From Symsagittifera roscoffensis (lineage: Eukaryota; Xenacoelomorpha; Acoela; Convolutidae): 64,000 nt of DNA. The notes beneath the pieces were generated by a model. The model was not told the origin of the DNA, made no database searches, and saw only the letters and a program-made list of their open reading frames with translations. Shown one piece after another: positions 49,060 to 60,283 of the stretch (positions within the stretch are counted from its first letter, which is position 1; the number at the start of each line of letters is the position of its first letter). Position numbers and translations under genes: made by a program. The stretch covers positions 12,987,989-13,051,988 of the forward strand of contig NC_087064.1 of the NCBI RefSeq assembly GCF_963678635.1, read 5' to 3'.

Positions 49060-50345
49060 ATTGGCGTACAATGATCACGGAGCATTAAATGAAACTGTCT
49101 AGTTTTATGATTTAAGGCTGACACACTCTATAGCTGATAAGAAATGCGTTCTTAATGCAATAAGTTGTGCTTTAATCAATGAAAACGCTTCGTTGAGACT
49201 AAAAACCGAGAAAAAAAATTGGATAAAAATTTATCCTATAATCACCAAACGCACTAAGAAACCTCACCAAACGCACTAAGAAACATCAATGAGTTGAAAC
49301 AATTATCAAATTTTTCTTTGAATTTAAATATGATCGAAAAAAGTATCCAATTTTAGAATCAAAAACTGACGCACTCTGACATACTGTTTGGGTGTTAAGA
49401 AATGCATTTAAAACGTATCGTGTTGTGTGTTAATCAGTTAAAAACATTTCATTGAGATTTAATAACGAGAGAAAAATATGGATAAAAAATTATCCTATAC
49501 TCACCAAATGTTACAATAAACGTCGCCGAGCAATGAATGGTAAAACTTATCAATTTTTTTTGAACTTAAGCCTGATCGAAAAAATAAGGTTTCTAATTGT
49601 AAAATTTAAGACTGCACCACTCTGAAATATTCTTTTGATGTTACGAAATGCTCTTTAAACGTAATATTTTGTGTTTTAATCAGTTGAAAGGGCTTTATTG
49701 AGACAAAAAAAATGAGAAAAAAATATGGATTAAAAATTATCCTGTAATCACCAAACGCTATATTGAACATCATCAAATATGAATGGAAATATCCATCAAA
49801 TTCTTCTTGAATTTTATTCTGATTGTAAGAAATGCTTTGAAACGTGTTATGTTGTTTTAATCAGTTGAAAAAATTCAAAAAGTTTAAGCAAGTGGCGTGC
49901 ACTGATCACGGAGCAAAAAATGAAAATTTTCAGTTTTGTGATTTAAGGTTGACGCACTCTATAACTGTTAAGAAATGCTTTCCTAATGTAATAAGTTGTA
50001 ATTTAATCAATGAAAACGCTTCAAGGAGACTAAAAAACGAGAAAAAATATGGATAAAACTTTATCCTATAATGAACAAACTTCAGAAAAAAAGGTCACCA
50101 AACGCTGCATAGAGATATGTATCCAATTTCATTTTTGACAATCAATCTGATCGGAAAAGTAAGCTTTCCATTTTCATGATTCAAAACTGACGCACTCTGA
50201 CTTATATTAGGTGTTAACAAAAGCATTCAAAACGTATTAAGTTGCGTTTTAATCAATGAAAACGCTTAGTTGAGAATAAACAACGAGAAATAATCTGGAT
50301 CAATTTATGTCCCATAATCACCAAACGCCATAGTGTTTAATTTTA
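49060..50345. repeat. Diverged ~245-bp tandem repeat, five to six copies
   Basis: A phrase of the form CTGACGCACTCT ... TAAGAAATGC ... GTTTTAATCA(G/A)TTGAAAACG ... GAGAAAAAATATGGATAAAA ... TTATCCTATAATCACCAAACGC recurs with its first box at about 49118, 49366, 49611, 49949 and 50187; a truncated copy lies near 49820. The spacing is 238-248 bp where copies are complete. One unit contains a local 25-bp duplication (CACCAAACGCACTAAGAAAC twice). No protein or RNA function is evident. Confidence 0.8.
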
Positions 50346-53300
50346 AATTCCTGTCAGCCATAAGAATTCCATTGCGATATAAACGTAGTTAGTTGTTCAG
50401 AGAGAAAGACTGCTTAGCATGAATCTTGCATAAAAATCACGAGATTTCCAACGTTTTAACTTGTTCTGTAACTTCAGACCCCAATTTAAGTAACTGGATT
50501 TTACAAGCAAGTTTAATGAAAAAGGATCTACCTAACAATTAACCTCCCGTTCTATGGTATTTCAAAAAGAATTGCCACCCCTATAAAAAAGCAGTAAGTT
50601 GGCATAGAGGGTTGTTTTTAAAATTCGAATTTTGCTTCATGTTGATTGGTCGAAAATTCGATTAAATTAATCTAATTAACAGTTGCCTCTTTTTCATGAG
50701 AAAGGATGATAACTGTTAAGTAGATCAATGAAATTTAACTAAAATAAATTAGATTTATTCTTGATATATTTGTTCTTGATATATTTATCAAAAACTGTTT
50801 TACATCTAGGATAAAAGTTTTAAAGGCAAAAAGGCAAGTTTGCCGCTCAAACAAAAAAGATACCGTCCAATACAGCTGTTGGAAAAAAATATTGACTGTT
50901 CGGGATAAAAGCGTTTTCCGTACAAACTAAAGAACCAACTTGTTTATTAATTTTTCAGAAAATATTCAAAAACTTCTGTTTTGTACGCACAAATAAATCA
51001 TGATTCTTTTGATTTGATTTGTACACGAAAATCTCAGAATAGCTTTTTTGAAAATTAAAAAAAAACTTTTTTGAATTTACCAGTTGTTTTAAATAGGCTT
51101 CAAATTTTTAAAGCATCACTTGACTAAGCTTCTCAGGCCTTCTGATGTCCTTGCATATCAGAATTCAGTAAGTTGACAAAAGTCTATTGAATAATCTGGT
51201 CTGAAAACACTTTTTTATTGTTATGATAAGTGCATCCCTCGAAAACGCAAGTTTTAAAGAACGGTCTGCCTTTCTGATGATGACAATCTCAACTAACGAA
51301 GAAAACTAAGCAAAAGCGAATTCTAAAGTTTCTTGGGCGTTTAAATTCTTTTTCAGAGAACTAACTATGCTTTAGAGACCCACATATCATACTTTTGCTG
51401 ACGGGATTTTTTTTCTCAACGCAGCTCAATATTAGCGAAAAAGAGTCAAAATGTAGATGCGCAAAAATTTTTGCCCGAAAATTTTTTTAGTCATCTACCG
51501 TTTTACCTGCTTTTTTCTGTTTCCAACCGCACTGTTCATTTGTCTTGAGAATTGACAAAGAAGATCATGAGTTATGTAATTATGGAATTATGTAATTCTC
51601 GAGTTATGTAAAAAAGAATATAATTCTTTACAAGGACAAAGAAGATCTTGAATTATGTTTTTAACCCACATGTCAATCTCTTGCAATTTGGACAGCGCAA
51701 TGAAAATTGAAAAAAAGTGCAGAAGGTAAGGGGTAAATGATATATCATCGAGCGTTTCATGGTCAACTTAATTTTTATACATCGGGTCCGGGTCCGATAG
51801 AAAGTCAATTTTGTTTGCTAAGTAACCATATATGAAAGCAAGACTTTTCTTGATCTCCAATAGCTTTTGTTGAAGAAAGTCTTAAATACTTATTTTTTTG
51901 GATTGTCAATTTCAAAAAAATATATAATCAATTGGCTTGCCTGATTTCAATTCGGCAAAATCTTTTGTATCCGGCATAGTTATCCGTGTTACCCGTTTTT
52001 AAACGAGCAGACGATTGGAATTGGAGCAGAAGTTTGTTCCAGTGTCAATGCCTCGTCTAATTTTAAAAAAAAAAGATGATATGCCAACTAATCGAAAAAC
52101 AAACAACCCAAAAATAAGGTTACCATTCCAACAAGCCGAAAAATAATATTACTATGCAACATGTCAATTTATTTTCACTGTTACTATGCAATTGTTAAGT
52201 AATTCTGATGTAATTTGTGTAATTCTGATCCAACTTTGGCTTCATTACACGGCAAAACTGTGCACTGATAGGTGCACAGATTGGTGATTGTTTGTCTCTG
52301 GAATCCAGTGACAAAACTTTGAACATTTCTTTAAATTTTGTCGGAGCAATCAAGAAAAACGAAAGAAGAAAGAAAGAACAAAGTGAGCGTCCCTGTTGCG
52401 GTATCCGCTTACAATTCACAAAAAAAACACATTTTAGCCTCTTAATGTTCCAGATGTGGCAGTTTCTAGATATGGTGGCTTATTAGAAATTCGCTGAAAA
52501 AACGACGGATTTTTTCGGTTTTACCACCTCCCCCCCCCCCCTAATTAATTAAAAATGAAAAGTAACAGTTTTTTTATTTAAATCGATTCTATCTAGAAAT
52601 CTCGAGCATTGAATCAATTTAAAAATGTCCACAAAATATGAAATCAATGATGATTAAGCACGCATTTGGCTCATATTTATGAAAATTTGTGGAGAACACG
52701 CAAAAAAAAGAAGCGAAAAGAGCCAATTTGAAGCTAGTTAATTCAATTAAGCAACTTCTATGACCAGCCGTGAATTACTATCTTGCCTTTCTTAGTATTA
52801 ACGATCCAATTTTATAATTAGACTGGTGAACTGTAGTGAACGTTTTTCTAGCCTAAATTTTGGGGCCACTTTTGGTGCACTCTTAGGGTTTTTTGATAAC
52901 ATATGATTTGGGATTCAAATACTAAAATGTAAACACAGTTGATACATTTTAAACTTATCAAATGAACCGAAAAAACCTATTTGCTTCACACAACACAACA
53001 AAAACAAAAACTCGATTTCAGTAAGTTTTTAACTCAATACATTTCGCAATTTTTTGAAATGCATGATTTATACATAATCTTGCTTTATGTTTTAAAGTTT
53101 GTCACATGCAAAAATAATGTGGATGCGATGCTTCAGCTTGTTTTATTCCAAATTTTTAGTTGCTAAATTGAGTCTATTTGTATTCGGTGACACTTTTTAG
53201 CATATGTAGCTGCCTTATTCGTGACTAGTGTTTGTCGGTGGCTATGCATGCTTGGCTGAGTCGATAGTGCGTGAGACGCCCTATTGTAAGAAAAACTATA

Positions 53301-53581
53301 AAGATAGAACAGGCTCTTTTCCACTCAAACCCCCCACACGCGACATTTGAGTTTCAGTTTTGAAAACTAATATTACCTTATCATAATGTAATGAAATTTT
53401 GCATGCTGAACAAACTAACTATTATGAACACATTTATTCTTGATATATTACTTCGTAACATCACGCGTTCAGCTATAAAAGTGAAAAAGAGACGCGTAAA
53501 CATTCATAACTTTTTTCTCCAAAGGCCAAAACAAAAAATCCAGTGGTCCAAAAACAAAAAATACCAATGCAATTATTATCA
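50346..53581 (+). other. Long intron stretch, nothing recognised
   Basis: 3.2 kb of AT-rich intron. A C homopolymer (about 52530-52540) is the only low-complexity landmark. No transposon domain, RNA gene or TRPM-like exon could be supported. Confidence 0.55.
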
Positions 53582-53654
53582 GGTCCTGTGGCCCAATGGA
53601 TAAGGCATCTGACTACGAATCAGGGGATTGCAGGTTCGAGTCCTGCCAGGATCG
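53582..53654 (+). tRNA. tRNA-Arg-ACG: tRNA-Arg (anticodon ACG)
   Basis: 73 nt folding as a canonical tRNA. The acceptor stem GGTCCTG pairs with CAGGATC, with discriminator G. D arm is GCC...GGC. The anticodon stem TCTGA/TCAGG encloses the loop CTACGAA (anticodon ACG, arginine, normally read as ICG). The T arm is GCAGG-TTCGAGT-CCTGC. Internal promoter boxes A (TGGCCCAATGGA) and B (GGTTCGAGTCC) are present. A TTTT pol III terminator follows at 53661. CCA is not encoded, as in eukaryotes. It lies in sense orientation in a TRPM intron, with an independent pol III promoter, and looks intact. Confidence 0.95.
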
Positions 53655-54215
53655 GTCATCTTTTGTTGTCAAGCCAGATCAATACTCAGACCAATCAAGC
53701 ACCTAAATAGTCAATTTTGCATATAGTCGTAGCTCACTCGGTTGAGTTATTGTGTATACCTTTCTATTGTGGACATTCTGGAATAACCTTTACATTTAGA
53801 AACCCAAATGGCCAGAACTTGAAGTCAAATGACCTCGAGTCAAAACGAATAATAATCAAGGACAAAAATTCACAAGAGAAGGAATTATTATCGTATCGGG
53901 CTATTTCTGAATAAACTGATAAAAAATTGCAATAACGATGCCTTAGAACGGTGTTTTTGCATTGGATTTATAGTTTTATCTCATTAAAGCTTTCGGTTTT
54001 TTCCTTTTTTTCCCACCTCACATTCGCTTGAACTTTTTAGTGTAACGAGTGGTTTTACAAGGTTAATTATGAAGTCCCACATGATTTTTGCTCCTTGGGT
54101 GGTCTATAGTTTCTTGGCTGCTGCTAAATAGGAGATATAGCCGGACTTTCGACCACTGCCGCTGTCTTTTCGAGTGTTTCAGAGTTTTTACTAACGATTT
54201 TTTTCGTAAATTCAG
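53655..54215 (+). other. Intron 3' part, nothing recognised
   Basis: AT-rich DNA between the tRNA gene and exon 15. No feature beyond the tRNA terminator and the acceptor TAAATTCAG is supported. Confidence 0.6.
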
Positions 54216-54486
54216 GAGTGACAGGACACAGTTCATCTAGCGATGATGAAGAAGAGACTTCGGGAGTGTACAGTGACCAGCCGCCCTCGTTCATGAAGGA
54301 GAAACAGAGGCAGGGCGAGAGGGAAAGGTCACGAGAGGTCAGCCGAGAGCGGGCTCCTGTCGAAAGAGCATCCTCGGTGAAGAGTGAGAGGAGCAACCGA
54401 GGTGGGGACCGGGAGAGGGCGCCGTCTCAGAGGAGCAAGGTGCCAAGTGACAAATCGGGCAGCCACACCAGCAGTCGCCACTGGAG
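54216..54486 (+). CDS. TRPM: TRPM exon 15 of window: disordered R/E/S-rich tail
   Basis: Acceptor CGTAAATTCAG and donor gtaggt; the exon starts in phase 1 and ends in phase 2. The peptide begins VTGHSSSSDDEEETSGVYSD and then becomes R/E/S-rich (RQGERERSREVSRERAPVER, PSQRSKVPSDKSGSHTSSRH). It is almost surely disordered, with many potential phosphorylation sites. Such tails vary widely between TRPM proteins. The exon is assigned by phase, codon composition and position. Confidence 0.82.
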
Positions 54487-55795
54487 GTAGGTCACGTGAC
54501 ATAAATAACTGTGACTGGCTTATGACTGGGCATGACATATTCTATGCTTATACTATCACATGCTTATGACTGGACATTTCAATTAGCGATAATCAATTAG
54601 CGAATTAACATCAATTTTTCGACATTTGTGGTGGAAATTGGAAGATTTGTTGTAAAAAATCAGTCTTGATTGTTTGAGGAAAACTATCTCTTACTTCATA
54701 ATTGCTTTGCCGCTTTCATTTATAGCTACTCTAGAATTATCTGGAACCCATAAGTTGATGCCTGTACGGAAAATCAAGAGCAATCGACAACTGAAAACTT
54801 TAATTTTTCCCAGTTATCGCTTTCCCGGTGGTTTTCCGGACTGACTCGCTTGTCGCGGCGCTCACTTGTAGTACATACGCTCGCCCTTTGAGAACTTAGA
54901 GGGAGTAGCGGGAGGGATTGTTGTTCCGAGGGACGGGAGGGTGGGGGGGGGGGGAGGTGATGTGGCGTTAAGTGAGTTGCGCTTTCGCTAACAGTTCTTA
55001 ACAGTCGACAATTCGTAACAAACCAGATGAGCAACTTTTTTTTGTTTACTCAGCGACAATTCGATATGACACAATTCTACCCGTGTTTCATTTAAAAAAC
55101 AAATCTTAACAACGATTTTACAAAATTTAGAAATTTAAAAACGAAATAAACAAACTTACAACTTGACACAAAATTGTATAGATGACTTGGGTGTGTTACG
55201 AATTGTCGCTTGTTGGAAAACTTCATAAAGCTAAAGCACTTCCTCTAGTAAAAGTTTGTTCCGAGTAGTCGGCTGTTTCGGATTGTTGCGTTGGTGCCGT
55301 AGGTATAAATCCACTGGAGACGAGCAGATGGAATCCCTCATTTGATACGTATTCGTAACCAAACTGTGACAAAAGAAGAATATTCTGGAACAATCGAAGG
55401 AAAGGAAGCATCTAAACCCCAACTCATCACTGATTGTTCTCTCGACAGTGGACTCAAATTTGCTGAACCACTGTCGCTGAAATGGCTCAAAACTAATTGA
55501 AAAATTGTTTTAACTTTTACCGCTTTAATAAGAAATAAAAACTTGACCTCCTGGGTACAATTAACATCTAAGCTTGAACAAAGCGAGAAGCTCAGATTTA
55601 TTACTAACTTTAGGCTGCATTAATAACCATGAATAATTGCCAATTCACTCTTGTACCACTTCCAAAATTTTTATATCTGCTGGAATAGAAACCAACCGAA
55701 CTATAAGCCAACTAACGTATGAATCAGACAAAGTCAGTAATTGTAAAATATTAGATTTGTAACAGTTACCAAAATCATGCAAATTCCATTCTTCC
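54487..55795 (+). other. Intron stretch with G homopolymer and short inverted repeats
   Basis: It contains a GC-rich patch (54830-54960) with a run of 11-12 G, and the box CGACAATTCGTAACA at about 55004 repeated inverted at about 55195. That is possibly a short hairpin-type element, but the boundaries are unclear. Confidence 0.5.
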
Positions 55796-56165
55796 CGGGT
55801 CGAGGTGCTCGATTTTTGTTTCGATTTTGAAAGTCGGGCAAGTGCAATTTTGCGATTGAAATTCCGCGGTCAAGAAGCAATTTTAATTTGAGCTATTTTA
55901 AGTCAAAAAATACCCGATTTTGGCCGAGAAAGTCAAAACATAAGTCGAAAAAGTCGAAACATATCGAATTTTAGTCGAGAAAGTCAAAACATATCTGAAC
56001 TGGATCAATCAAAGTCGAACACTTTTTTGTTGTCGAAAAACTCGAAACATACCAAATTTGGATTTTGGTCGAGAAAGTCAAAACATACTAAAATTTGGTC
56101 AACAAGGTCGGGGCATACCTATTTTTGGTCGAGAAAGTCGAGACATAAATTGAGCACCTCGACCC
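55796..56165. mobile_element. Foldback/MITE-like element with internal tandem repeats
   Basis: GGGTCGAGGTGCTCGATTTTT at the left is matched inverted by AAATTGAGCACCTCGACCC at the right. The interior is a run of variants of GGTCGAGAAAGTCAAAACATA about every 40 bp (55925-56145). A further GAGCACCTCGAC box sits just outside, at about 56171. There is no coding capacity. A nonautonomous DNA element with subterminal repeats is the simplest reading. Confidence 0.6.
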
Positions 56166-56464
56166 GATTTATGAGCACCTCGACTGGTAACTTTTCGGTC
56201 GTTTTGCATAAGGCGCTTTTTTGGTTGAGTTTTAGCTCCACTGGTTTATTTGCACTCTTATGTCTATTCTTATGCATCAATTCTGTTCATGAACAGTTTG
56301 GGCTCGACTAATTAGGCCGTTTCTTCTTGACTATCTAAAATCAAAGCGTTTGGTCTCTTCTACAGTTCCTTTCCAAAAAACACCGGAAAAAAAATTTGCA
56401 TCAACAGTTGCTTTTACGCTGCTTGCATTTCAGCAGCATTCAATTTAAGACCGTACGCTTTTTT
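56166..56464 (+). other. Intron stretch, nothing recognised
   Basis: About 300 bp between a foldback element and a dispersed repeat. No coding or RNA signal is seen. Confidence 0.55.
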
Positions 56465-56990
56465 ATTGTTCCGACTTTCGTAACTAAAGTAACGGAATAT
56501 GTGTGCTCGGGATGTTTTTTTTCTTCAGACAAATTTCGACTTTTTAACTAGCCATTTTTGAAGGGTTTCTTAAATATCATTCAAAAAGTATTGTTGTCCT
56601 GAGCTTGAATTTGAAAAAATATTTCACCTGTGACTATTTTTCGTAAAGTTATGGGGTGTAAAGTTTACCATTTTGGCTAACTTGGGACAATTAACGAGCG
56701 ATATATTTTGCGCTATTAACGTGTAAGCGTAGATTTAATCCGTCTTAGAAATTGTTCCAAATTGAATGAAAGAAGCTCATTTGCCATGATTGATATGTTA
56801 CTAGTAGCAAAATTTGTCCCTTTGTACTTTATATGGCGTGTGGGGTGATGGTTTTCACAAAAAAAAAATTCAAATTAAAAAAATTAGTTTTATGTTTTTT
56901 ACATTTAAGTTTTTAAGGCTATTACTGCCACATAGATATTAAGGGGCAGTCGGAACATATAGGGCTTTGCCTTGATACGAGCAGTTATGT
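56465..56990. repeat. Dispersed repeat family D, copy 4
   Basis: Starts ATTGTTCCGACTTTCGTAACTAAAG with a TTCTTCAGACAAATTTCG box and ends AAGGGGCAGTCGGAACATATAGGGCTTTGCCTTGATACGAGCAGT, matching copy 2 closely at the end. It is the longest copy, at about 525 bp. Confidence 0.6.
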
Positions 56991-57650
56991 CTAGTCCTGA
57001 TATTCGCCTTTACCGCAAAAAACACTATAAAATAGATTAGTTCTTTTTTTATAGCTTGAATAACTTATTAGTGACAGCTACATTCACACCAAAGTTTTTC
57101 GAGTTTGCCAACTTTATGATTTTCCTGTCAATTCTCTATGTTTTTGGTCATTGAAGATGTTAGTTTTTTGCGAGAGGCAGCAAACGTTTGTCAAAATTTT
57201 ATGATATATTTCAGTAAGTTGGATTGGTTTTGTTCGCGGAAAAGTTCCGATTTTATCGAAATTTCACTAAAATTGCGTTCAATAATCTTGTATAATACTA
57301 ACTTAAAACAAACTTCCAAGCTCCTTTTTCTCAAATTCGGTTACTTTTTGACACAAAAAACCGGAAAAAATTGTGTTTGAAATTTGTGATTCAAAAGTCT
57401 CAGTACAGTGAAGCAAAATAAGATGTTGATATCAAGGGCGGTGGCGGTGTAGGATTTTCAAATGTGCGGGTCTAAAATTTCCTTGATAAAAAAGGACATT
57501 TATAAAATTTTTGAAAGCTTCAACGTTTTTTGAACTGCTCGCTGCTTCAAATTACGTAAAAAAATTTTCAAAGCGCGGTCTTAGCTGAAAAAATTATTTT
57601 GTCAGATCAATCCCCATTAGCCCAACCACGTGGTTATAAGAGTTTAATAA
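56991..57650 (+). other. Intron stretch, nothing recognised
   Basis: AT-rich DNA without a recognisable repeat end, coding frame or RNA. Confidence 0.5.
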
Positions 57651-57659
57651 ACTTTAAGG

Positions 57660-59075
57660 CTGCTTTGTCTTTTTGTCTGAATGAACACTCAGTTAAAGCT
57701 TTTATAGTATGCTAATAAGCAGACATGCGTATTGCTTCGACCCCACTTCTTTCAACTGTTGCAACAAGAAACTGCAAAAAAATACTTTCTTAGAATTTAC
57801 TCCTAAATTACACAATACGGTGCCGATTTAAATTAACAAAACTGATAACAAATTATCAAATTTTATTTTTCTCAAATTGGGTTGAGATTAGACAAAAAGA
57901 AGAGTACAAAAGTTGCTTAGAGTTTGACCAAAATCAGTTTGGTGCAAATTGTTTGGCAAGTTTTGGGTTTTATGATTAAAACCAAAAATGGATCAGTTTG
58001 ACTTCTTTTAGTCAATCAAAATTGACGGTAAATCTAATGACTCACTTTATGAGCAATTTTTTTTTCAAAGTTAGCTTCTTATACAGCCAAAAAACGTTTT
58101 AGAGGGTATAGTTTTCAAAATTTGTTCAAAACGTTTAAATTTGGTTTTCGAGCAAAGAGTTGGAGTTTTACAAAGTAAAAAAGACATTTTTTGGCTATCA
58201 GACAAAAATTTATTCCTTTATAAAAAAATTTTGGAGGTTATAATTTTCTAAAACTTTGTTGGGCTGTATATGAGGTTAGTTTTGATATAACTTGTTCGAT
58301 TAAGTTCAACTTTTGATTGATTAAAGAGCAAAAAAAGACCCATTTTCTTTTGAGTAAAGTTTTGGCCCCCAAAATTCGCAAAGCAAAATTCACCAAAAAA
58401 TTCTAAGCAACTTTTTTTCTTCGTTTTTTTTTCTAGTCTCAATCCAAAAAAAATTTCAAGTTTTGTTCAATTAGCCCGGATAATGTAAATCAGCACGGTA
58501 TACGAATTACAATGTTAAATTAACTTTCTTCGCTTTGCTTGCCACTAATTAGCTCCAACTACAGATTTTTTTCTTCTGAGAACTGTTTATTTAGAATTAT
58601 CAAAAAACTCTCTGAAAACTCGATATCAAAACTTACGAAATAGTATCGGGAATTCTATAATACAAAAAATTTTAGTCACAGAGCACCCTAATTTCGACAG
58701 TTTATTAATAGCAAAGTTTTGCAAAAAAAAAGTATCTGTTTGCATTTTGAGACTCATTTTCGTTCGGGCCGACCTATTAGCATCAGCTTGATTTGCATGC
58801 CCATATAGAAGAATATAGCTCAAAAAATCACTATTTTACGTTGTGTTAGCATAAAAAAGCCAAACTTGTAAACATAGGAAAGTGAAATTTTATTTCACCT
58901 AACAAAACAAGTGATTTTCACAATTGTTTGCAATTTCAGGCTAATTAGTTTTTTATCTGAAAGCATACTCAGCTAAAGCAATTAACGCATGCTAATAGGC
59001 ACACATGCTAATCGCTACGCCCTTTTTATTCAATTCTTCAATGGTGTTTGAGAGGGCAATTTTATGAAAACAACA
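57660..59075. repeat. Direct repeats flanking a foldback element
   Basis: The phrase TTTTTGTCTGAATGAACACTCAGTTAAAGC...TATGCTAATAAGCAGACATGCGTATTGCTTCGACCCC (about 57668-57745) recurs as TTTTTATCTGAAAGCATACTCAGCTAAAGC...CATGCTAATAGGCACACATGCTAATCGCTACGCCC (about 58950-59025). A related box in inverse orientation (GGGCCGACCTATTAGCATCAG) lies near 58769. Several copies of one interspersed family therefore surround the foldback element at 57884-58450. Confidence 0.55.
57884..58450. mobile_element. Foldback/MITE-like element with long imperfect terminal inverted repeats
   Basis: The left arm GGGTTGAGATTAGACAAAAAGAAG...AAAAGTTGCTTAGAGTTTGACC is mirrored by the right arm, which read in reverse is GGATTGAGACTAGAAAAAAAAACGAAG...AAAAGTTGCTTAGAATTTTTTGG. 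The arms are about 50 bp and the total is about 565 bp, with no coding capacity. The interior also holds partly mirrored phrases around TTGGCTA/TAGCC-type boxes. This is a nonautonomous DNA transposon or foldback element; target duplication is not resolved. Confidence 0.65.
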
Positions 59076-59367
59076 AGACCCTCCTCTCAAAAATATCCTA
59101 TGAATGAGAGAATATTATAAAACACGAGTTGATTTTCAAGTAGAAGTTTTCTCGATTAAGGTTAAAATATTATTTCAAATTGTTTTCAAACATGTTTTCA
59201 AATTAATTTGGGTTCTTTTTTTGGCAACGCTTTTTTCTCAAAAGTGCTTATCATGCAGTTCATTACATGGAATTGGTACTACCTCATTTTTTATCGTGAA
59301 AATGTTAAAAAAAACAGCGGTTTTTTAGATCTCCACCACAAATGATTGTGACTCACTTTTCAATTAG

Positions 59368-59496
59368 GTCCATTGGCGTCGGCAGGACTCCCAACAACCT
59401 GAACACAGAGGAGTCCCAACTGAGCTCCTCGACTACAGACCAGGAGGATTCTGTCTGGGAGCGAGGACCCAGATCAGATAGGATGAGGAGCAACAG
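59368..59496 (+). CDS. TRPM: TRPM exon 16 of window: tail
   Basis: Acceptor TTTTCAATTAG and donor gtactc; the exon starts in phase 2 and ends in phase 2. The peptide SIGVGRTPNNLNTEESQLSS followed by STTDQEDSVWERGPRSDRMR continues the polar, probably disordered tail. Codon composition and phase fit. No domain is recognised. Confidence 0.75.
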
Positions 59497-60216
59497 GTAC
59501 TCTTGTTTCATGTCAAAAAACGCCTTAATATTCAGAAGCGTAGCTATCTGAAAAAAGTAGTCGGCAGAAAAGTTTTCGAATCATGCAGATATCGGTGAAC
59601 TTACTTATCAAAAACATGCGAGACGAAAATAAAAAATCTAATGCATTCATATTGGAAATCAATTTTCTTTTCGTTCTAACAACCTGCACGAGCGACGTTA
59701 ATTAAAACTAAATTTTTTTGCAAATAAAAAACTAACCTCAAAGTCTCGGATATTAACAAATTTGGGCTCAACTATAAAATTAAACTTCTCGGTGAAAAAG
59801 TGAAAAACTAATCAGAACACAATTCAAAAGATGGAAACAGTTTATTAACAAGTTAAGCTCTAATAAATGAAGCTCTAATTACAATTCACATCTAGTTAGC
59901 AATTGCCCCTCTGGTATAAAAACTATTCTAAAGAATTGCAGAAGTGCCCCCTCTAGATAAAAACTATTTATTAGCAAACTGAATTATCAAGCGGGTAATA
60001 ATGGTTGATAATATCGCAGATACGATTAAAACAGCTGTTGTTTTTTAGCATAACGGTCCCATCACCCTCGCTTTTTTATTTGCGTTTTTTTCCAGTAAGA
60101 TTCCACATTTTGGTGTGTGGACACCAGACGTCGGCTAAACGAAATGAAGAGAATGGTTCACCGTTTTGTGATGAAAATCACGGTTTTTGACAGACTTTAA
60201 GCCTTCCATGTGTCAG
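59497..60216 (+). other. Intron, nothing recognised
   Basis: 720 bp. An alternative acceptor TTTTTTTCCAG at about 60095 would open KIPHFGVWTPDVG then TAA, a short terminal exon; it is weaker in composition than the candidate at 60217. Confidence 0.5.
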
Positions 60217-60283
60217 AGTGTATGACGACAGACCCTTTTTCTACGACTACTTCGATGATGCCTCAGATCAGGGGCGGATCTAG
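60217..60283 (+). CDS. TRPM: Candidate TRPM exon 17, possibly truncated by a repeat
   Basis: After CCATGTGTCAG the frame set by exon 16 reads VYDDRPFFYDYFDDASDQ, then GRI and TAG. The first 18 codons have the GC-rich codon style of the other exons. The last codons coincide with a sharp change into GGGGCGGATCTAGGATTTTC, repeat-like text that continues into the non-LTR element's region. Either the gene's stop is supplied by inserted DNA or this is an internal exon whose donor I cannot see. Confidence 0.45.

Larger units (their letters stand above)
289..60283 (+). other. TRPM: TRPM-family cation channel gene, 16 firm exons plus one candidate exon; 5' end outside window
   Basis: Sixteen blocks bounded by AG and GT join in phase (135, 151, 190, 226, 75, 117, 87, 97, 260, 205, 145, 179, 199, 152, 271 and 129 nt) to about 872 stop-free codons. 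Domain order is that of TRPM channels: melastatin-homology repeats, pre-S1 hydrophobic helix, S1-S6 with a pore helix before S6, TRP helix with a proline-rich segment, coiled coil, then a charged disordered tail. TRPM proteins are tetrameric cation channels, mostly of the plasma membrane. No NUDT9-like or alpha-kinase enzyme domain is visible in the part seen. Coding blocks are GC-rich against AT-rich introns. Start and promoter lie upstream of the window. The gene hosts a 102-unit splice-acceptor array, a 19-kb LTR element and several decayed transposons, all in introns. Confidence 0.9.

Noticed and set aside
60096-60140. TRPM terminal exon KIPHFGVWTPDVG
   Set aside because: The acceptor and phase are acceptable, but a stop follows after 13 codons and composition is weak; the block at 60217 fits better.
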